64,000 nucleotides of DNA from Rhodanobacter sp. B05 (GCF_002001085.1 NZ_MUNU01000019.1:62001-126000), one strand, 5' to 3'. Shown: positions 29,837 to 39,677, counted from the stretch's first letter. The notes: generated by a model from the letters alone, not told the origin. Program-made: numbers and translations.

Positions 29837-32541
29837 GGCTTGCCTTTCGGTTTCGGTTTGCGGCCGGTGTGTTTCTTCGGTGCACCACGCGACGCGTCAG
29901 CCGGAGCCGGCCCGCGCCTGGACGAACCGCCTTTGCCCGAACCCCGCTCGGACGACGGCTCGGCCTTGCGCCCCGGCTTTGGCGCACCGGCATGTCGACG
30001 TGTTGCCGCCGGCTGCGCACGCGGCGGCGGATGATCGCTCGCCGCCACCTTGCGCGGAGCCGGTGCCGACGCGGGAACCTCCGTTTCCTTGCGACCGAAC
30101 GCACGGCCGATCGCCTTGGCGGCGCGGCCGAACATGCCCGGCGCCTTGGCCGTGGCGACGGCCTTCTTCGGCAACGAATAACGCTCGCCCGCGGCGGCGT
30201 AGTCATACGCCTTGCCGCTGCCGGTCGGCGGCGTGGCCGGCGTACGCGGCGAGACCAGCCGGAAGTCGATCTTGCGGTCCTCCAGGCTGGCGCGCAGCAC
30301 CTGGATGCGCACGTGGTCGCCGAGGCGGAACTGCGCGCCGGTGCGTTCGCCCTTCAGCAACTTTCGCGTCGCATCGAAGTGGTAATAGTCGTTGGCCAGC
30401 TGACTGATGTGCACCAGGCCGGACACCTTCGACTCGTCCAGTTCCACGAACAGGCCGAACGAGGTGACGCCGGTGACCACGCCCTCGAACTCGCTGCCGA
30501 TGTGCTTTTCCATCCACGCGCACTTGAAGCGCTCGTCCACGTCGCGCTCGGCTTCCTCGGCACGGCGTTCGCGCTGCGAACAATGGATCGCCATCGCCGC
30601 CATCTCGGCGGGGCTGTAGGTGTAGTCGGCCGGCTTGCCGTTGGTCAACGCGTAGCGGATCGCGCGATGCACCAGCAAATCCGGATAACGGCGTATCGGC
30701 GAGGTGAAATGCGCGTAAGCCGTAAGCGCCAGGCCGAAGTGGCCGCGGTTGTCCGGCTGGTAGGCGGCCATGCTCTGCGAGCGCAGCAGCACGTTCTGGA
30801 TCAATTCGCGCTCCGGGCGGTCATGCACCATGCGCAGGATCTCGGCGAAATCCGCCGGCGTGACTTCATCGACCGGCGGCATGCGCAGCTTGAACTCGCG
30901 CAGGAACTGCTGCAGGTCCTCGTACTTCTCCGCCGGCGGCGGCTCGTGCGCACGGAACAGCGCCGGAATTTTCTTCTTCTCCAGGAACAGCGCCGCCTGC
31001 ACGTTGGCGGCGATCATGCATTCCTCGATCAGCTTGTGCGCGTCGTTGCGCTCGGTAGCGCCCATCGACTCCACGCTGCCGGTCTGGTCGAGACGGAACT
31101 TCACTTCCGGCGTCTCGAAGTCGATCGCGCCACGGCGCTTGCGCTGGCCGGCCATCGCCTTGTACAGCGCATGCAGATTTTCCAGCTGTGGCAACACGTC
31201 GGCCACTTCATGGCGAGCGTCCTTCTCGCGCAGGCCGACCGCCTGCCATACCTTGTCGTAGGTGAGGCGCGCATGCGACAGCATCACGGCGTCATAGAAC
31301 TTCGATTTGGTCACGTTACCTTCGGCATCGACCAGCATGTCGCAGACCATGCACAGGCGCTCGACCTGCGGGTTCAGCGAGCAGATGCCGTTGGACAGCG
31401 TCTCCGGCAGCATCGGCACCACGAAACCGGGGAAATAGGTCGAGGTGCTGCGCTCGTAGGCTTCGCGGTCCAGCGCGTTGCCGACCTGCACGTAGTGCGA
31501 CACGTCGGCGATCGCCACGATCAGGCGCCAGCCGCCGCCACGCTTCGGCTCGGCATACACCGCGTCATCGAAGTCGCGCGCATCGGCACCGTCGATCGTG
31601 ACCAGCGGCAGCTTGCGAATGTCGGTGCGGCCCTCGCGCTCGGCGGCGGTCACCACCGATTCGACCTGCGCCGCATCGCGCAGCACTTCGGCCGGCCATT
31701 CGTGCGGCAGGTCGTGGCTGGCGATCGCCATCTCCACCACCAGCGACGGCTGCAGACGCTCACCCAGCACGGCGCGGATTTCGCCGACCGGGCCACGCTG
31801 CGCCGTCGGCGGCGCGGTGATCTCGACCACCACGATCTGGCCGGCACGCGCGCCCTGCTCCTGGCCCGGCTTGATCATCACGTCCTGGTTGAGGCGGCGG
31901 TCGTCCGGCGCGACCAGGGTCACGCCATCTTCGATCAACACCCGACCGACCAGGCGCGGCGAACGTCGTTCCAGCACTTCGGCGATCGCGCCCTGCCTGC
32001 GCCCGCGGCGGTCGATGCCGACCACGCTGGCCAGCACGCGGTCGCCGTGCATCACCGCGCGCATCTGCTGCGGCGACAGGTACAGATCCTCGCCGCCCTC
32101 GTCCGGGCGCAGAAAACCGTAGCCTTCGGCATTGGCCAGCACGCGGCCGGCGATCAGGTCGAGCTTCTGCGTGGGCGCGTAACCGCCGCGCCGACCGAGC
32201 AGCAATTGACCATCGCGCACCATCGCGGCGAGGCGCTTGCGCAACGCCTCAAGATCGGCCTCCTCGTCAATGGCGAGCGCTTCGGCGATGCGCGCCTCGG
32301 TCAGCAGCTCGCCCCGCTCGTCGAGCAGGGCGAGGATGGCTTCGCGACTGGGGATGGGGCGCGCGTAGCGCTGCGCCTCGCGATCGGCATGCGGGTCAGG
32401 TACGGCACCTGCGGCGGCCTTGTTGCGTCGCTTCATGGGAGCGGTGCCCGGGCGCTGCTTTGGATCGGCGGATTTGCTCCGCTCTCCGGATGAATGATGA
32501 GCCGGGCCCTGGCCGGGCTTCGGGGGAGTTTTTCTGGTCAC
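29833..32541 (-). CDS. rnr: Ribonuclease R
   Basis: A 902-residue processive 3'-5' exoribonuclease that degrades structured RNA and acts in rRNA quality control. An N-terminal winged-helix and cold-shock domains are followed by the RNB catalytic core with DGADARDFDDAVYAE near residue 325. An S1 domain follows (SEFEGVVTGVTSFGLFVELDESKVSGLVHIS), then a long Lys/Arg/Pro/Ala-rich tail of about 120 residues, longer than in E. coli (813 residues total). The GTG at 32541 was chosen because AAGGAT lies 5 bases upstream; the open frame begins 13 codons earlier. Confidence 0.95.
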   Translation of the reverse strand: MTRKTPPKPGQGPAHHSSGERSKSADPKQRPGTAPMKRRNKAAAGAVPDPHADREAQRYARPIPSREAILALLDERGELLTEARIAEALAIDEEADLEALRKRLAAMVRDGQLLLGRRGGYAPTQKLDLIAGRVLANAEGYGFLRPDEGGEDLYLSPQQMRAVMHGDRVLASVVGIDRRGRRQGAIAEVLERRSPRLVGRVLIEDGVTLVAPDDRRLNQDVMIKPGQEQGARAGQIVVVEITAPPTAQRGPVGEIRAVLGERLQPSLVVEMAIASHDLPHEWPAEVLRDAAQVESVVTAAEREGRTDIRKLPLVTIDGADARDFDDAVYAEPKRGGGWRLIVAIADVSHYVQVGNALDREAYERSTSTYFPGFVVPMLPETLSNGICSLNPQVERLCMVCDMLVDAEGNVTKSKFYDAVMLSHARLTYDKVWQAVGLREKDARHEVADVLPQLENLHALYKAMAGQRKRRGAIDFETPEVKFRLDQTGSVESMGATERNDAHKLIEECMIAANVQAALFLEKKKIPALFRAHEPPPAEKYEDLQQFLREFKLRMPPVDEVTPADFAEILRMVHDRPERELIQNVLLRSQSMAAYQPDNRGHFGLALTAYAHFTSPIRRYPDLLVHRAIRYALTNGKPADYTYSPAEMAAMAIHCSQRERRAEEAERDVDERFKCAWMEKHIGSEFEGVVTGVTSFGLFVELDESKVSGLVHISQLANDYYHFDATRKLLKGERTGAQFRLGDHVRIQVLRASLEDRKIDFRLVSPRTPATPPTGSGKAYDYAAAGERYSLPKKAVATAKAPGMFGRAAKAIGRAFGRKETEVPASAPAPRKVAASDHPPPRAQPAATRRHAGAPKPGRKAEPSSERGSGKGGSSRRGPAPADASRGAPKKHTGRKPKPKGKP

Positions 32542-32673
32542 TAAATATCCTTGTGGTGCAAGCGCCGCGCAGAATGACATGACGCGTTCGGTGAATGTGA
32601 AAAAGAGTTGACAAGCCGGCGGCCGATGCCTACATTACGCGGCTCACGCAACTCGCAGAGCGGTGTGACACCT

Positions 32674-32760
32674 GCCCAGGTGGCGGAATTGGTAGACGCA
32701 CTAGCTTCAGGTGCTAGCGGGGGCAACTCCGTGGAGGTTCGAGTCCTCTCCTGGGCACCA
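32674..32760 (+). tRNA. tRNA-Leu (anticodon CAG)
   Basis: 87 bases including an encoded CCA. The acceptor stem GCCCAGG pairs with CCTGGGC, the D-arm region is GCGGAATTGGTAGACGC, and the anticodon stem CTAGC/GCTAG frames the loop TTCAGGT with CAG. A long variable arm marks a class II tRNA, and the T-loop is TTCGAGT. It reads CUG, expected to be the major leucine codon at this GC content. Confidence 0.97.
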
Positions 32761-32767
32761 ATTGTAA

Positions 32768-32803
32768 ACGAAGGCCGCCTCTCAAGGCGGCTTTCGTCTT
32801 TTC
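32768..32803 (+). terminator. Terminator of the tRNA-Leu transcript
   Basis: A 12-bp stem (32768-32779 with 32786-32797, one G-T pair), 6-base loop, followed by CTTTTC. Confidence 0.8.
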
Positions 32804-32820
32804 AGGGTTTGCTGAATCCC

Positions 32821-32912
32821 CACCGTTCACCCTGAGCGTAGCGCAGCGGAGTCGAAGGGCCCTTCGACTTCGACCCTTCGACCCTTCGGGCCTACGCTCA
32901 GGGTGAACGGTG
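32821..32912. repeat. Dispersed inverted repeat, GAGCGTAG family (intact copy)
   Basis: Perfectly complementary 20-base arms (32821-32840 and 32893-32912). Between them is a core of CCCTTCGACTTC-like units, including direct repeats of CGACCCTTCG. It is the same family as 16921-17052. The right arm carries the stop codon of the neighbouring VOC gene. Confidence 0.88.
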
Positions 32913-33332
32913 AGAGGTGATCGCAACCCTTGCCGCTGGTCCCTTCAGCTCGACCATGTTGCCCTGCGGGTCGTACAGGTAGATAGACGGGCCTTCACCT
33001 TGCGCGCCGTAGCGCGAACCCAGTTCGCCGACGCGCACGCCATGGACCTTCAGGTGCACCAGGATCGCCGCCTCGTCGTAATCCTCCACGCGCAGGCACA
33101 GGTGATCCATGTTGTGGCCCGCCTTGCCTGGTGCAGCGCCGCCATGACGGCCGAGCTTGCCGTCGACGGCCACCAGGTCGATCAGCGAGGCACCGGCACG
33201 CAGCTGCACCAGGCCGATCTCGTCCTGCCGGCGTTCCTCGCGGCAGCCGAGCACGTCGCAGTAGAAGCGTTGCATGACCACGATGTCGATGGCGCGCAAC
33301 ACCACGTGGTCGATTTCGCCGATACGGATCAT
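32898..33332 (-). CDS. VOC (glyoxalase/bleomycin-resistance/dioxygenase) family protein
   Basis: A 144-residue vicinal-oxygen-chelate protein with two beta-alpha-beta-beta-beta modules. Likely metal ligands are H9 (IDHVVLRA), H77 (NMDHLCLRV) and E128 (GNMVELKGP). The substrate is unknown; lactoylglutathione-lyase-like and catechol-dioxygenase-like proteins share this pattern. The true domain ends at GNMVELKGP. The last dozen residues (AARVAITSHRSP) run into the dispersed repeat, which supplies the stop codon, so the native C-terminus may have been replaced. Confidence 0.85.
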   Translation of the reverse strand: MIRIGEIDHVVLRAIDIVVMQRFYCDVLGCREERRQDEIGLVQLRAGASLIDLVAVDGKLGRHGGAAPGKAGHNMDHLCLRVEDYDEAAILVHLKVHGVRVGELGSRYGAQGEGPSIYLYDPQGNMVELKGPAARVAITSHRSP

Positions 33333-33439
33333 GGGGGCTCCGCCGGGTCGGGGATAGGGTGTCCGAGCATAGCGCGGGCCGGCGATCGGAGTTCCCTGAA
33401 CCGCGCCCCGCGGGCTGCAACGCGCGCCGGATCCCCCTG

Positions 33440-33445
33440 TATAAT
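33440..33445 (+). promoter_or_regulatory. -10 box (TATAAT) of the gcvP transcript
   Basis: A perfect TATAAT, 15 bases before the first riboswitch helix. A -35 element is not clear. Confidence 0.6.
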
Positions 33446-33457
33446 CGCCGCGGTAAA

Positions 33458-33650
33458 CGCATGGTGGGAGAAGCGGGCGGCCCTTGACCGGGCCCGTGCC
33501 GCTGCCGAAGACGCAACGCCCGTAATCGCTCAGGCTCCCATACCATCATGTGCGAACACTCTGGAGAGACCGGTTGAATCCGGCGCCGAAGGGGCACGAA
33601 GCGCAGGCATCGCGTTTCCAAACTCTCAGGCAAAAGGACAGAGGGGCGCC
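33458..33650 (+). ncRNA. Tandem glycine riboswitch upstream of gcvP
   Basis: Two consecutive glycine aptamers. The first (about 33461-33547) is closed by ATGGTGGGAG pairing with CTCCCATACCAT and holds GCCGAAGACGCAACGCCCG and CGCTCAGG. The second (about 33556-33648) has the near-consensus GGAGAG, GCGCCGAAGGGGCACGAA and AACTCTCAGGCAAAAGGAC. It is followed by GGGGCGCCCC (33643-33652) and a 7-bp hairpin (33652-33658/33665-33671), possible expression-platform elements before the gcvP ATG. In known systems glycine binding turns the gene on. Confidence 0.95.
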
Positions 33651-33690
33651 CCGCGTGCGGCACGGCACGCGAGTCTTCGGATGCCCGCTC

Positions 33691-36612
33691 ATGAGCCACA
33701 ACTCCTCCCCTTCCCTGCGCGACCTCGAGCACCACGGCGCGTTCATCGAACGTCACATCGGTCCGGACGACGCCGAGATCGCGCAGATGCTGCACGTGAT
33801 CGGCCACGATTCGCTGGAATCGATGACCGACGCCATCGTTCCCGGCTCGATCATGTCCGCCGCGCCGCTGGCGTTGCCGGAGGCGATCACCGAAGAGGAA
33901 GCGCTGGCCAAGATCCGCGCGATTGCCGACAAGAACCAGGTGTTCCGCAGCTTCATCGGCCAGGGCTACTACGGCACCCTCACGCCGAACGTCATCCTGC
34001 GCAACATCCTGGAGAACCCCGCCTGGTACACCGCGTACACACCGTACCAGGCGGAAATCTCGCAGGGCCGCATGGAGGCGCTGATCAACTTCCAGACCAT
34101 GTGCGCCGACCTCACCGGCATGGAGATCGCGAACGCCTCGTTGCTGGACGAAGCCACCGCCGCGGCTGAGGCGATGACCCTGGCCAAGCGCTCGTGCAAG
34201 TCGAAGTCGAACGTGTTCTTCGTGTCCAGCGGCGTGCATCCGCAGACGCTGGAAGTGGTGCGCACGCGCGCCGAACCGCTGGGCATCGAGCTGGTGGTCG
34301 GCGCCGACAATGACGCGGCCGGCACCGAGGCGTTCGGCGTGCTGCTGCAGTACCCGGACACCTTCGGCAGCATCAACGATTACCAGGCCATCGCTGACGC
34401 CGTGCATGCGCGCGGCGGTCTGGTCGCGGTGGCCACCGACCTGCTCGCACTGACCCTGATCGCCGCACCCGGCGAGTGGGGCGCCGACATCGTGGTGGGC
34501 AACTCGCAGCGCTTTGGCGTGCCGTTCGGCAACGGTGGCCCGCATGCCGCCTTCATGGCCTGCCGCGACGCGTACAAGCGCTCGATGCCGGGCCGTTTGA
34601 TCGGCGTCTCCATCGACAGCGAGGGCAAGGCCGCCTACCGCCTCACCCTGCAGACGCGCGAGCAGCACATCCGCCGCGAGAAGGCGACCTCGAACATCTG
34701 CACCGCGCAGGTGCTGCTGGCGGTGATGGCCTCGATGTACGCGGTCTACCACGGTCCGGTCGGGCTCACCCGCATCGCGCGCCGCACGCATCGCCTCGCC
34801 GTGATCCTGACCGTCGCGCTGCGCCGGGCCGGGGTGAAGGTGGACGGCGATTTCTTCGATACGCTGCACATCACCGGCATCGATGCCGCCGCCGTCCACG
34901 CCAAGGCGCGCGCCGCCGGCATCAACCTGCGCGAATTGGATGCCAGCAGCCTCGGCATCAGCCTGGATGAGACCACCACGCGCGCTGACGTCGTCGCGCT
35001 GGCGGGCCTGTTCGGCGCGGAACTGGCCGACGACGTGCAGGGAAGCACTAGTGTCGCGGAAGGCAGGATGCCGGGAGTGACCATCGACGCGCTCGATGCC
35101 GAAGTCCACGACGCGCTGCCACGCACGCTGTTGCGCCAGAGCGACTTCCTCACCCATCCGGTGTTCAACACCCACCACAGCGAGCACGAACTGCTGCGCT
35201 ACATGCGCGCGCTGGCCGACAAGGACCTGGCGATGGATCGCACGATGATCCCGCTGGGTTCGTGCACGATGAAACTCAACGCCACCGCCGAGATGATTCC
35301 GGTGACCTGGCCGGAGTTTGGCAACATCCATCCGCTGGCACCGGCGGCGCAGACCACCGGTTACAAGGAACTGATCGAAGGCCTGGAAGCGATGCTGGTC
35401 GAGTGCACCGGCTACGACGCAGTGAGCCTGCAGCCGAATTCCGGCGCGCAAGGTGAATACGCCGGCCTGCTGGCGATCCGCGCGTACCACCGTTCGCGCG
35501 GCGAGGCCCATCGCGACATCTGCCTGATCCCCGAATCCGCCCACGGCACCAATCCCGCTTCCGCGCACCTGTGCGGCATGAGCGTGGTGGTGACCAAGTG
35601 CGACGCCAACGGCAACGTCGATGTCGAGGACATCCGCCGCGCCGCCGAGAAGTATTCGGATCGTCTGGCCGCGCTGATGATCACCTACCCGTCCACCCAC
35701 GGCGTGTTCGAGGAAGACATCGTGGCGATCTGCGAGATCGTGCACGCGCGCGGCGGTCAGGTGTATACCGACGGCGCCAACATGAACGCGCTGGTCGGCG
35801 TGGCCAAGCCCGGCAAGTGGGGCTCGGACGTCAGCCACCTCAACCTGCACAAGACCTTCTGCATTCCGCACGGCGGCGGCGGCCCGGGCGTCGGCCCGTG
35901 CGCCGTCAAATCTCACCTTGCACCGTTCCTGCCGAGGAAGCTCGGCGAGGAAAGCCCGGTCGGCATGGTCAGCGCCGCCAGCTTCGGCAGCGCCAGCATC
36001 CTGCCGATCAGCTGGATGTACATCACGATGATGGGCCAGCAAGGCCTGCGCAAGGCCACCCAGGTTGCCCTGCTCAATGCCAACTACATCGCCAAGCGGC
36101 TCGAAACGCACTACCCGACCCTGTACACCGGCCGCAATGGCCTGGTCGCGCACGAGTGCATCCTCGACCTGCGCCCGCTCAAGGACGCCACCGGCATCGG
36201 CGCCGAGGACGTGGCCAAGCGGCTGATCGACTTCGGCTTCCACGCGCCGACGCTGAGCTTCCCGGTCTCCGGCACCTTGATGGTGGAACCGACCGAAAGC
36301 GAATCGCAGATCGAGCTGGACCGCTTCATCGACGCGATGATCCAGATCCGCGACGAGATTCGCGCCGTCGAGGACGGCAGGCTGGACCGCGAGGACAACC
36401 CGCTGAAGAACGCCCCGCACACCGCGACGATGGTTTCGGCCAGCGAGTGGACCCACGCCTATCCGCGCGAACTGGCCGCGTTCCCACTGGCCAGTCTGAA
36501 GCTGCAGAAGTACTGGTCGCCGGTCGGGCGGGTCGACAACGTCTATGGCGACAAGAACATCATGTGCGCCTGCATCCCGGTGGATGCCCACAAGGACGAG
36601 GCGGACGCCTGA
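33691..36612 (+). CDS. gcvP: Glycine dehydrogenase (decarboxylating), P protein
   Basis: The PLP-dependent glycine decarboxylase of the glycine cleavage system, passing the aminomethyl group to the GcvH lipoyl arm. The 973 residues form the usual fused two-domain chain. The cofactor lysine is K721 in [18 protein letters not shown], with the family motifs [20 protein letters not shown] and [19 protein letters not shown]. The ATG at 33691 precedes [24 protein letters not shown]; the frame is open upstream through the riboswitch, so the start was set by homology. gcvT and gcvH are not in the window. Confidence 0.97.
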   Translation: MSHNSSPSLRDLEHHGAFIERHIGPDDAEIAQMLHVIGHDSLESMTDAIVPGSIMSAAPLALPEAITEEEALAKIRAIADKNQVFRSFIGQGYYGTLTPNVILRNILENPAWYTAYTPYQAEISQGRMEALINFQTMCADLTGMEIANASLLDEATAAAEAMTLAKRSCKSKSNVFFVSSGVHPQTLEVVRTRAEPLGIELVVGADNDAAGTEAFGVLLQYPDTFGSINDYQAIADAVHARGGLVAVATDLLALTLIAAPGEWGADIVVGNSQRFGVPFGNGGPHAAFMACRDAYKRSMPGRLIGVSIDSEGKAAYRLTLQTREQHIRREKATSNICTAQVLLAVMASMYAVYHGPVGLTRIARRTHRLAVILTVALRRAGVKVDGDFFDTLHITGIDAAAVHAKARAAGINLRELDASSLGISLDETTTRADVVALAGLFGAELADDVQGSTSVAEGRMPGVTIDALDAEVHDALPRTLLRQSDFLTHPVFNTHHSEHELLRYMRALADKDLAMDRTMIPLGSCTMKLNATAEMIPVTWPEFGNIHPLAPAAQTTGYKELIEGLEAMLVECTGYDAVSLQPNSGAQGEYAGLLAIRAYHRSRGEAHRDICLIPESAHGTNPASAHLCGMSVVVTKCDANGNVDVEDIRRAAEKYSDRLAALMITYPSTHGVFEEDIVAICEIVHARGGQVYTDGANMNALVGVAKPGKWGSDVSHLNLHKTFCIPHGGGGPGVGPCAVKSHLAPFLPRKLGEESPVGMVSAASFGSASILPISWMYITMMGQQGLRKATQVALLNANYIAKRLETHYPTLYTGRNGLVAHECILDLRPLKDATGIGAEDVAKRLIDFGFHAPTLSFPVSGTLMVEPTESESQIELDRFIDAMIQIRDEIRAVEDGRLDREDNPLKNAPHTATMVSASEWTHAYPRELAAFPLASLKLQKYWSPVGRVDNVYGDKNIMCACIPVDAHKDEADA

Positions 36613-36631
36613 GGCGAAGGCTGGACCCGCT

Positions 36632-37678
36632 TCAGCCGACGGCGGCCAGCGGCTTGGTGCTCAGCGCGAAGCCGCCTGCCCCGTGCAGTGACGACGAAGG
36701 GTGCGTACCTGGCGCCATGGCAAGGCCTATCTGGTGCTCGGCGCGCATGCGTGCCGCCTTGGCGGCGAACCAGGCCTTGGGGCCCGCCAGAAGAACACCA
36801 CCGGCCGAACCGGCCTGACGCGAGGCCTCGATGGTCTGGCGCAGACGAGCGAGCAGGCATTCGTTGAACGCCTCGTTCAGGGCGGCCACGGCAAATGGCG
36901 GCGCGACATATTCGTCGAGCATGCCGGCCAGCGCCGCGACCACCCGCAAGGCGATCCGGCGATTTGCGCAGGCCATGTGCCGCGCCCCCGCGGGAACCCG
37001 CCAGGCGCCATCGAGGGCAGCAACCAGGGCAAGGAACTCGCCGCGGTTGAGCGGTCGCTGCGCCAGCGGCAGGGCGCGCCGGCGAACCAGCCAGGCCTGG
37101 TCTGCCGCGGGCAAGGCGTGCGAACGATGGATGGCGCGATCAAACGCCTCGCGCATGGACAGCCCGACGGCAGCCAGTTGTCCGGCGAGAGCCTCCTGGG
37201 TCAACGGCTGCGCTCGCGCGGTTCCATCGTCGTGGTACCAGCGGCGATATTCCAGCGTGGTCGCCGGAAACAGGTCGCGCGGCGGCTTTACCGTGGCGCG
37301 CGCCTCGGCGGCGTCATCGAGGGCCGGGGCGATCGGACGCAGGCCCGCAGCATGCGCAGCCATCACGCGAGCAAGCAGCACTTCGGCCCTGACCAGGTGC
37401 TGATGATAGGCGGCACAAGGATCGTGAGCTTCATGCGCCGGCAGGTAGACGAAGCGGATGCGGGTGTCATGCCGGACAACCCGCGCCTTGCCGAGGTGAA
37501 CCGGCAGACGGCTCAGCCCATGACAGTCCTGCCCGACCAGCCGGCGCCCGATCGGCAGCGCCGGATGCGCCGTGGGCAGGTCGTTCAACAGGAGGGCAAG
37601 GCTGGATTTGGAAAGAACCGGGGGGGTGGCCGAGGAGGCCCGTGGCGGAGGGACGACTGCTGTTATGGACGCGCGCAC
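36632..37678 (-). CDS. Uncharacterised protein, no recognised family
   Basis: A 348-residue soluble protein rich in Ala, Leu, Arg and His that I do not recognise. Visible features are an N-terminal low-complexity region (~25 residues), an LLNDLPTAHPALPIGRRLVGQ segment near 30-50, helical stretches around 95-115 and 160-330, and no signal peptide or membrane helix. The GTG at 37678 has a good GAGAAGG site 7 bases upstream; the frame is open 143 codons further but the content there looks non-coding. It is divergent from the SDR gene and convergent with gcvP (19-base gap). Confidence 0.65.
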   Translation of the reverse strand: MRASITAVVPPPRASSATPPVLSKSSLALLLNDLPTAHPALPIGRRLVGQDCHGLSRLPVHLGKARVVRHDTRIRFVYLPAHEAHDPCAAYHQHLVRAEVLLARVMAAHAAGLRPIAPALDDAAEARATVKPPRDLFPATTLEYRRWYHDDGTARAQPLTQEALAGQLAAVGLSMREAFDRAIHRSHALPAADQAWLVRRRALPLAQRPLNRGEFLALVAALDGAWRVPAGARHMACANRRIALRVVAALAGMLDEYVAPPFAVAALNEAFNECLLARLRQTIEASRQAGSAGGVLLAGPKAWFAAKAARMRAEHQIGLAMAPGTHPSSSLHGAGGFALSTKPLAAVG

Positions 37679-37982
37679 AAACTGACCTTCTCGCCGAGGG
37701 CCATCGTGGGTTCGACTCCGCAAACGCCGCAATGTGCCTTGATGGATTATCCGTCGTCGCTGCCGGACGACTTGGAGCAGACCATGGCACAGGCCGCCGC
37801 AACGGAATGTGCGACAGCACCCAATCCCGCAACGCCGCACACCGCCGGCGAGGCAAATCGGCGCCACGATTACCGCAGTTCGGACAAAGCAGGCATCATG
37901 GGCGGCTGACACCACGCCAAATCTGCCCGACAGACAACGGCACGCTACCTCCAGACACGCGCATGCGACCGACCGCCCGATC
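37679..37982. other. Divergent intergenic region before the SDR gene
   Basis: About 300 bases between the divergent orphan and SDR genes. It contains a possible 55-codon frame at 37742-37909 (plus strand) without a ribosome site, judged too weak to call. No clear promoter or repeat is seen. Confidence 0.5.
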
Positions 37983-39557
37983 ATGACCATTGCCGAACAG
38001 CCCCCCGCCGACAACCCGGAAGCCGAGTTGCTAACGCGCCTGCGCGCCGCCGCGCAACTGCTGGAAGCGGTGGCGGACGATCGACAATTGCTGGACCGCT
38101 TGCCCACCGAGGATCGCCAGCGCCTGCACCAGGCAGTGGCAAGCGTCTACCATCCCGACCCCGGTGCGCGCCGGATCCGGCTGAAGGCGGCCGAGAAGGC
38201 AAGGCATGCCGCGAAGATCCAGGCCGAGGACAGCGTGCTCGACCGGACCGGCATCCGCACGCTGCGTCGCCGGCCGGTATTCACCACGCCGAACGTGTTC
38301 GCGCCGCAGGGCTTCCTGGCGCACGACATCGCCCCGGACCAGGACACCTCGCAACCGCGCGAGTCGATCGAGCCGAAGCACTGCTACGTGTGCAAGCGGA
38401 AATACAGCGCCATCCATTTCTTCTACGACCAGCTGTGTCCGGATTGCGCCGCCTTCAACTACGCCAAGCGCACCGAACTGGTCGACCTGCACGGCCGGGT
38501 CGCGCTGCTGACCGGTGGCCGGGTGAAGATCGGCTACCAGGCCGGTTTGAAGCTGCTGCGCGCAGGCGCGGAGCTGATCGTGACCACGCGTTTCCCGCGC
38601 GATTCGGCGGCACGCTACGCCGAAGAACCGGACTTCGCCGAATGGGGCCAGCGCCTGCAGATCTACGGGCTGGACTTGCGCCACACGCCCAGCGTCGAGG
38701 CGTTCTGCCAGGAACTGGTGGCGACCCGGCCGCGGCTGGATTTCATCATCAACAACGCCTGCCAAACGGTGCGCCGCCCCCCTGATTTCTACGCGCACAT
38801 GATGGACGGCGAAACCGCCGCGTTGCATGACATGCCCGAACACCTGCGCCAGCTGGTTGGCCATTACGAAGGGCTGCGCGGCGCCAACATCCTGCCGCAG
38901 ACCGGTGCCGCGGCGCTGACGCTGGGCGGCCGCGAATCGAATGTCCCCGGCCTGACCCGTGCCGCCGAACTGTCGCAAGTACCGCTGCTGCCCGAAGAAC
39001 TGCTGGCGCAAAGCCACCTGTTTCCCGAAGGCCGGCTCGACCAGGATCTGCAGCAGGTCGACCTGCGCGAGCGCAATTCCTGGCGGCTGCTGATGGCCGA
39101 GGTGCCGTCGGTGGAATTGCTGGAAGTGCAACTGGTCAACGCGATCGCGCCGTTCATCATCAACGCGCGGCTGAAGCCGCTGATGCTGCGCACGGCCGAA
39201 CGCGACAAGCACATCGTCAACGTGTCGGCGATGGAAGGCCAGTTCTACCGCAACTTCAAGACCACCCGCCACCCGCACACCAACATGGCCAAGGCCGCGC
39301 TGAACATGATGACGCGCACCTCGGCCACGGATTACCACAACGACGGCATCCACATGAACAGCGTCGACACCGGCTGGGTGACCGACGAGGATCCGGCGGC
39401 ACTGGCCGCGCGCAAGGTCGCCGAAGAACGCTTCCACCCGCCACTGGACATCATCGACGGCGCCGCGCGCATCGTCGACCCGATCATCAGCGGCATCAAC
39501 ACCGGCGAGCATGTGTGGGGCCAGTTCCTGAAGGACTACCGGCCGACCGACTGGTAA
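37983..39557 (+). CDS. Atypical short-chain dehydrogenase/reductase with N-terminal zinc-ribbon
   Basis: 524 residues, about twice a normal SDR. Residues 1-130 are a helical extension. C134-x2-C137 and C152-x2-C155 form a likely zinc ribbon, leading directly into a Rossmann domain (VALLTGGRVKIGYQ, glycine loop at 177-184; NNAC at 257-260). An insert of about 100 residues separates NNA from the catalytic part. S415 is in place and K437 is kept, but the Y of YxxxK is threonine (T433-NMAK). The substrate is unknown; with the tyrosine missing, it may be non-canonical or non-catalytic. The start has no strong ribosome site. Confidence 0.85.
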   Translation: MTIAEQPPADNPEAELLTRLRAAAQLLEAVADDRQLLDRLPTEDRQRLHQAVASVYHPDPGARRIRLKAAEKARHAAKIQAEDSVLDRTGIRTLRRRPVFTTPNVFAPQGFLAHDIAPDQDTSQPRESIEPKHCYVCKRKYSAIHFFYDQLCPDCAAFNYAKRTELVDLHGRVALLTGGRVKIGYQAGLKLLRAGAELIVTTRFPRDSAARYAEEPDFAEWGQRLQIYGLDLRHTPSVEAFCQELVATRPRLDFIINNACQTVRRPPDFYAHMMDGETAALHDMPEHLRQLVGHYEGLRGANILPQTGAAALTLGGRESNVPGLTRAAELSQVPLLPEELLAQSHLFPEGRLDQDLQQVDLRERNSWRLLMAEVPSVELLEVQLVNAIAPFIINARLKPLMLRTAERDKHIVNVSAMEGQFYRNFKTTRHPHTNMAKAALNMMTRTSATDYHNDGIHMNSVDTGWVTDEDPAALAARKVAEERFHPPLDIIDGAARIVDPIISGINTGEHVWGQFLKDYRPTDW

Positions 39558-39677
39558 TCCGGCCGCTGACGCCGAAACAAAGACAATCTGTTTCCTTCGC
39601 GCCCGTTTCAGGCGATACCACGTAGCCTCATGTTATGTCCGGGCGCCGTTCCGGCGCGATGAGGAGAGGAGACCGCC

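Noticed and set aside
32995..36591. A 1198-codon open frame antisense to gcvP and the VOC gene
   Set aside because: It mirrors the codon structure of gcvP in GC-rich DNA, runs through the riboswitch, and its product is His/Arg/Gly-rich with no domain.
37742..37909. A 55-codon plus-strand frame before the SDR gene
   Set aside because: No ribosome-binding site, ordinary shadow-like composition and no similarity; kept only as a remark on the intergenic region.
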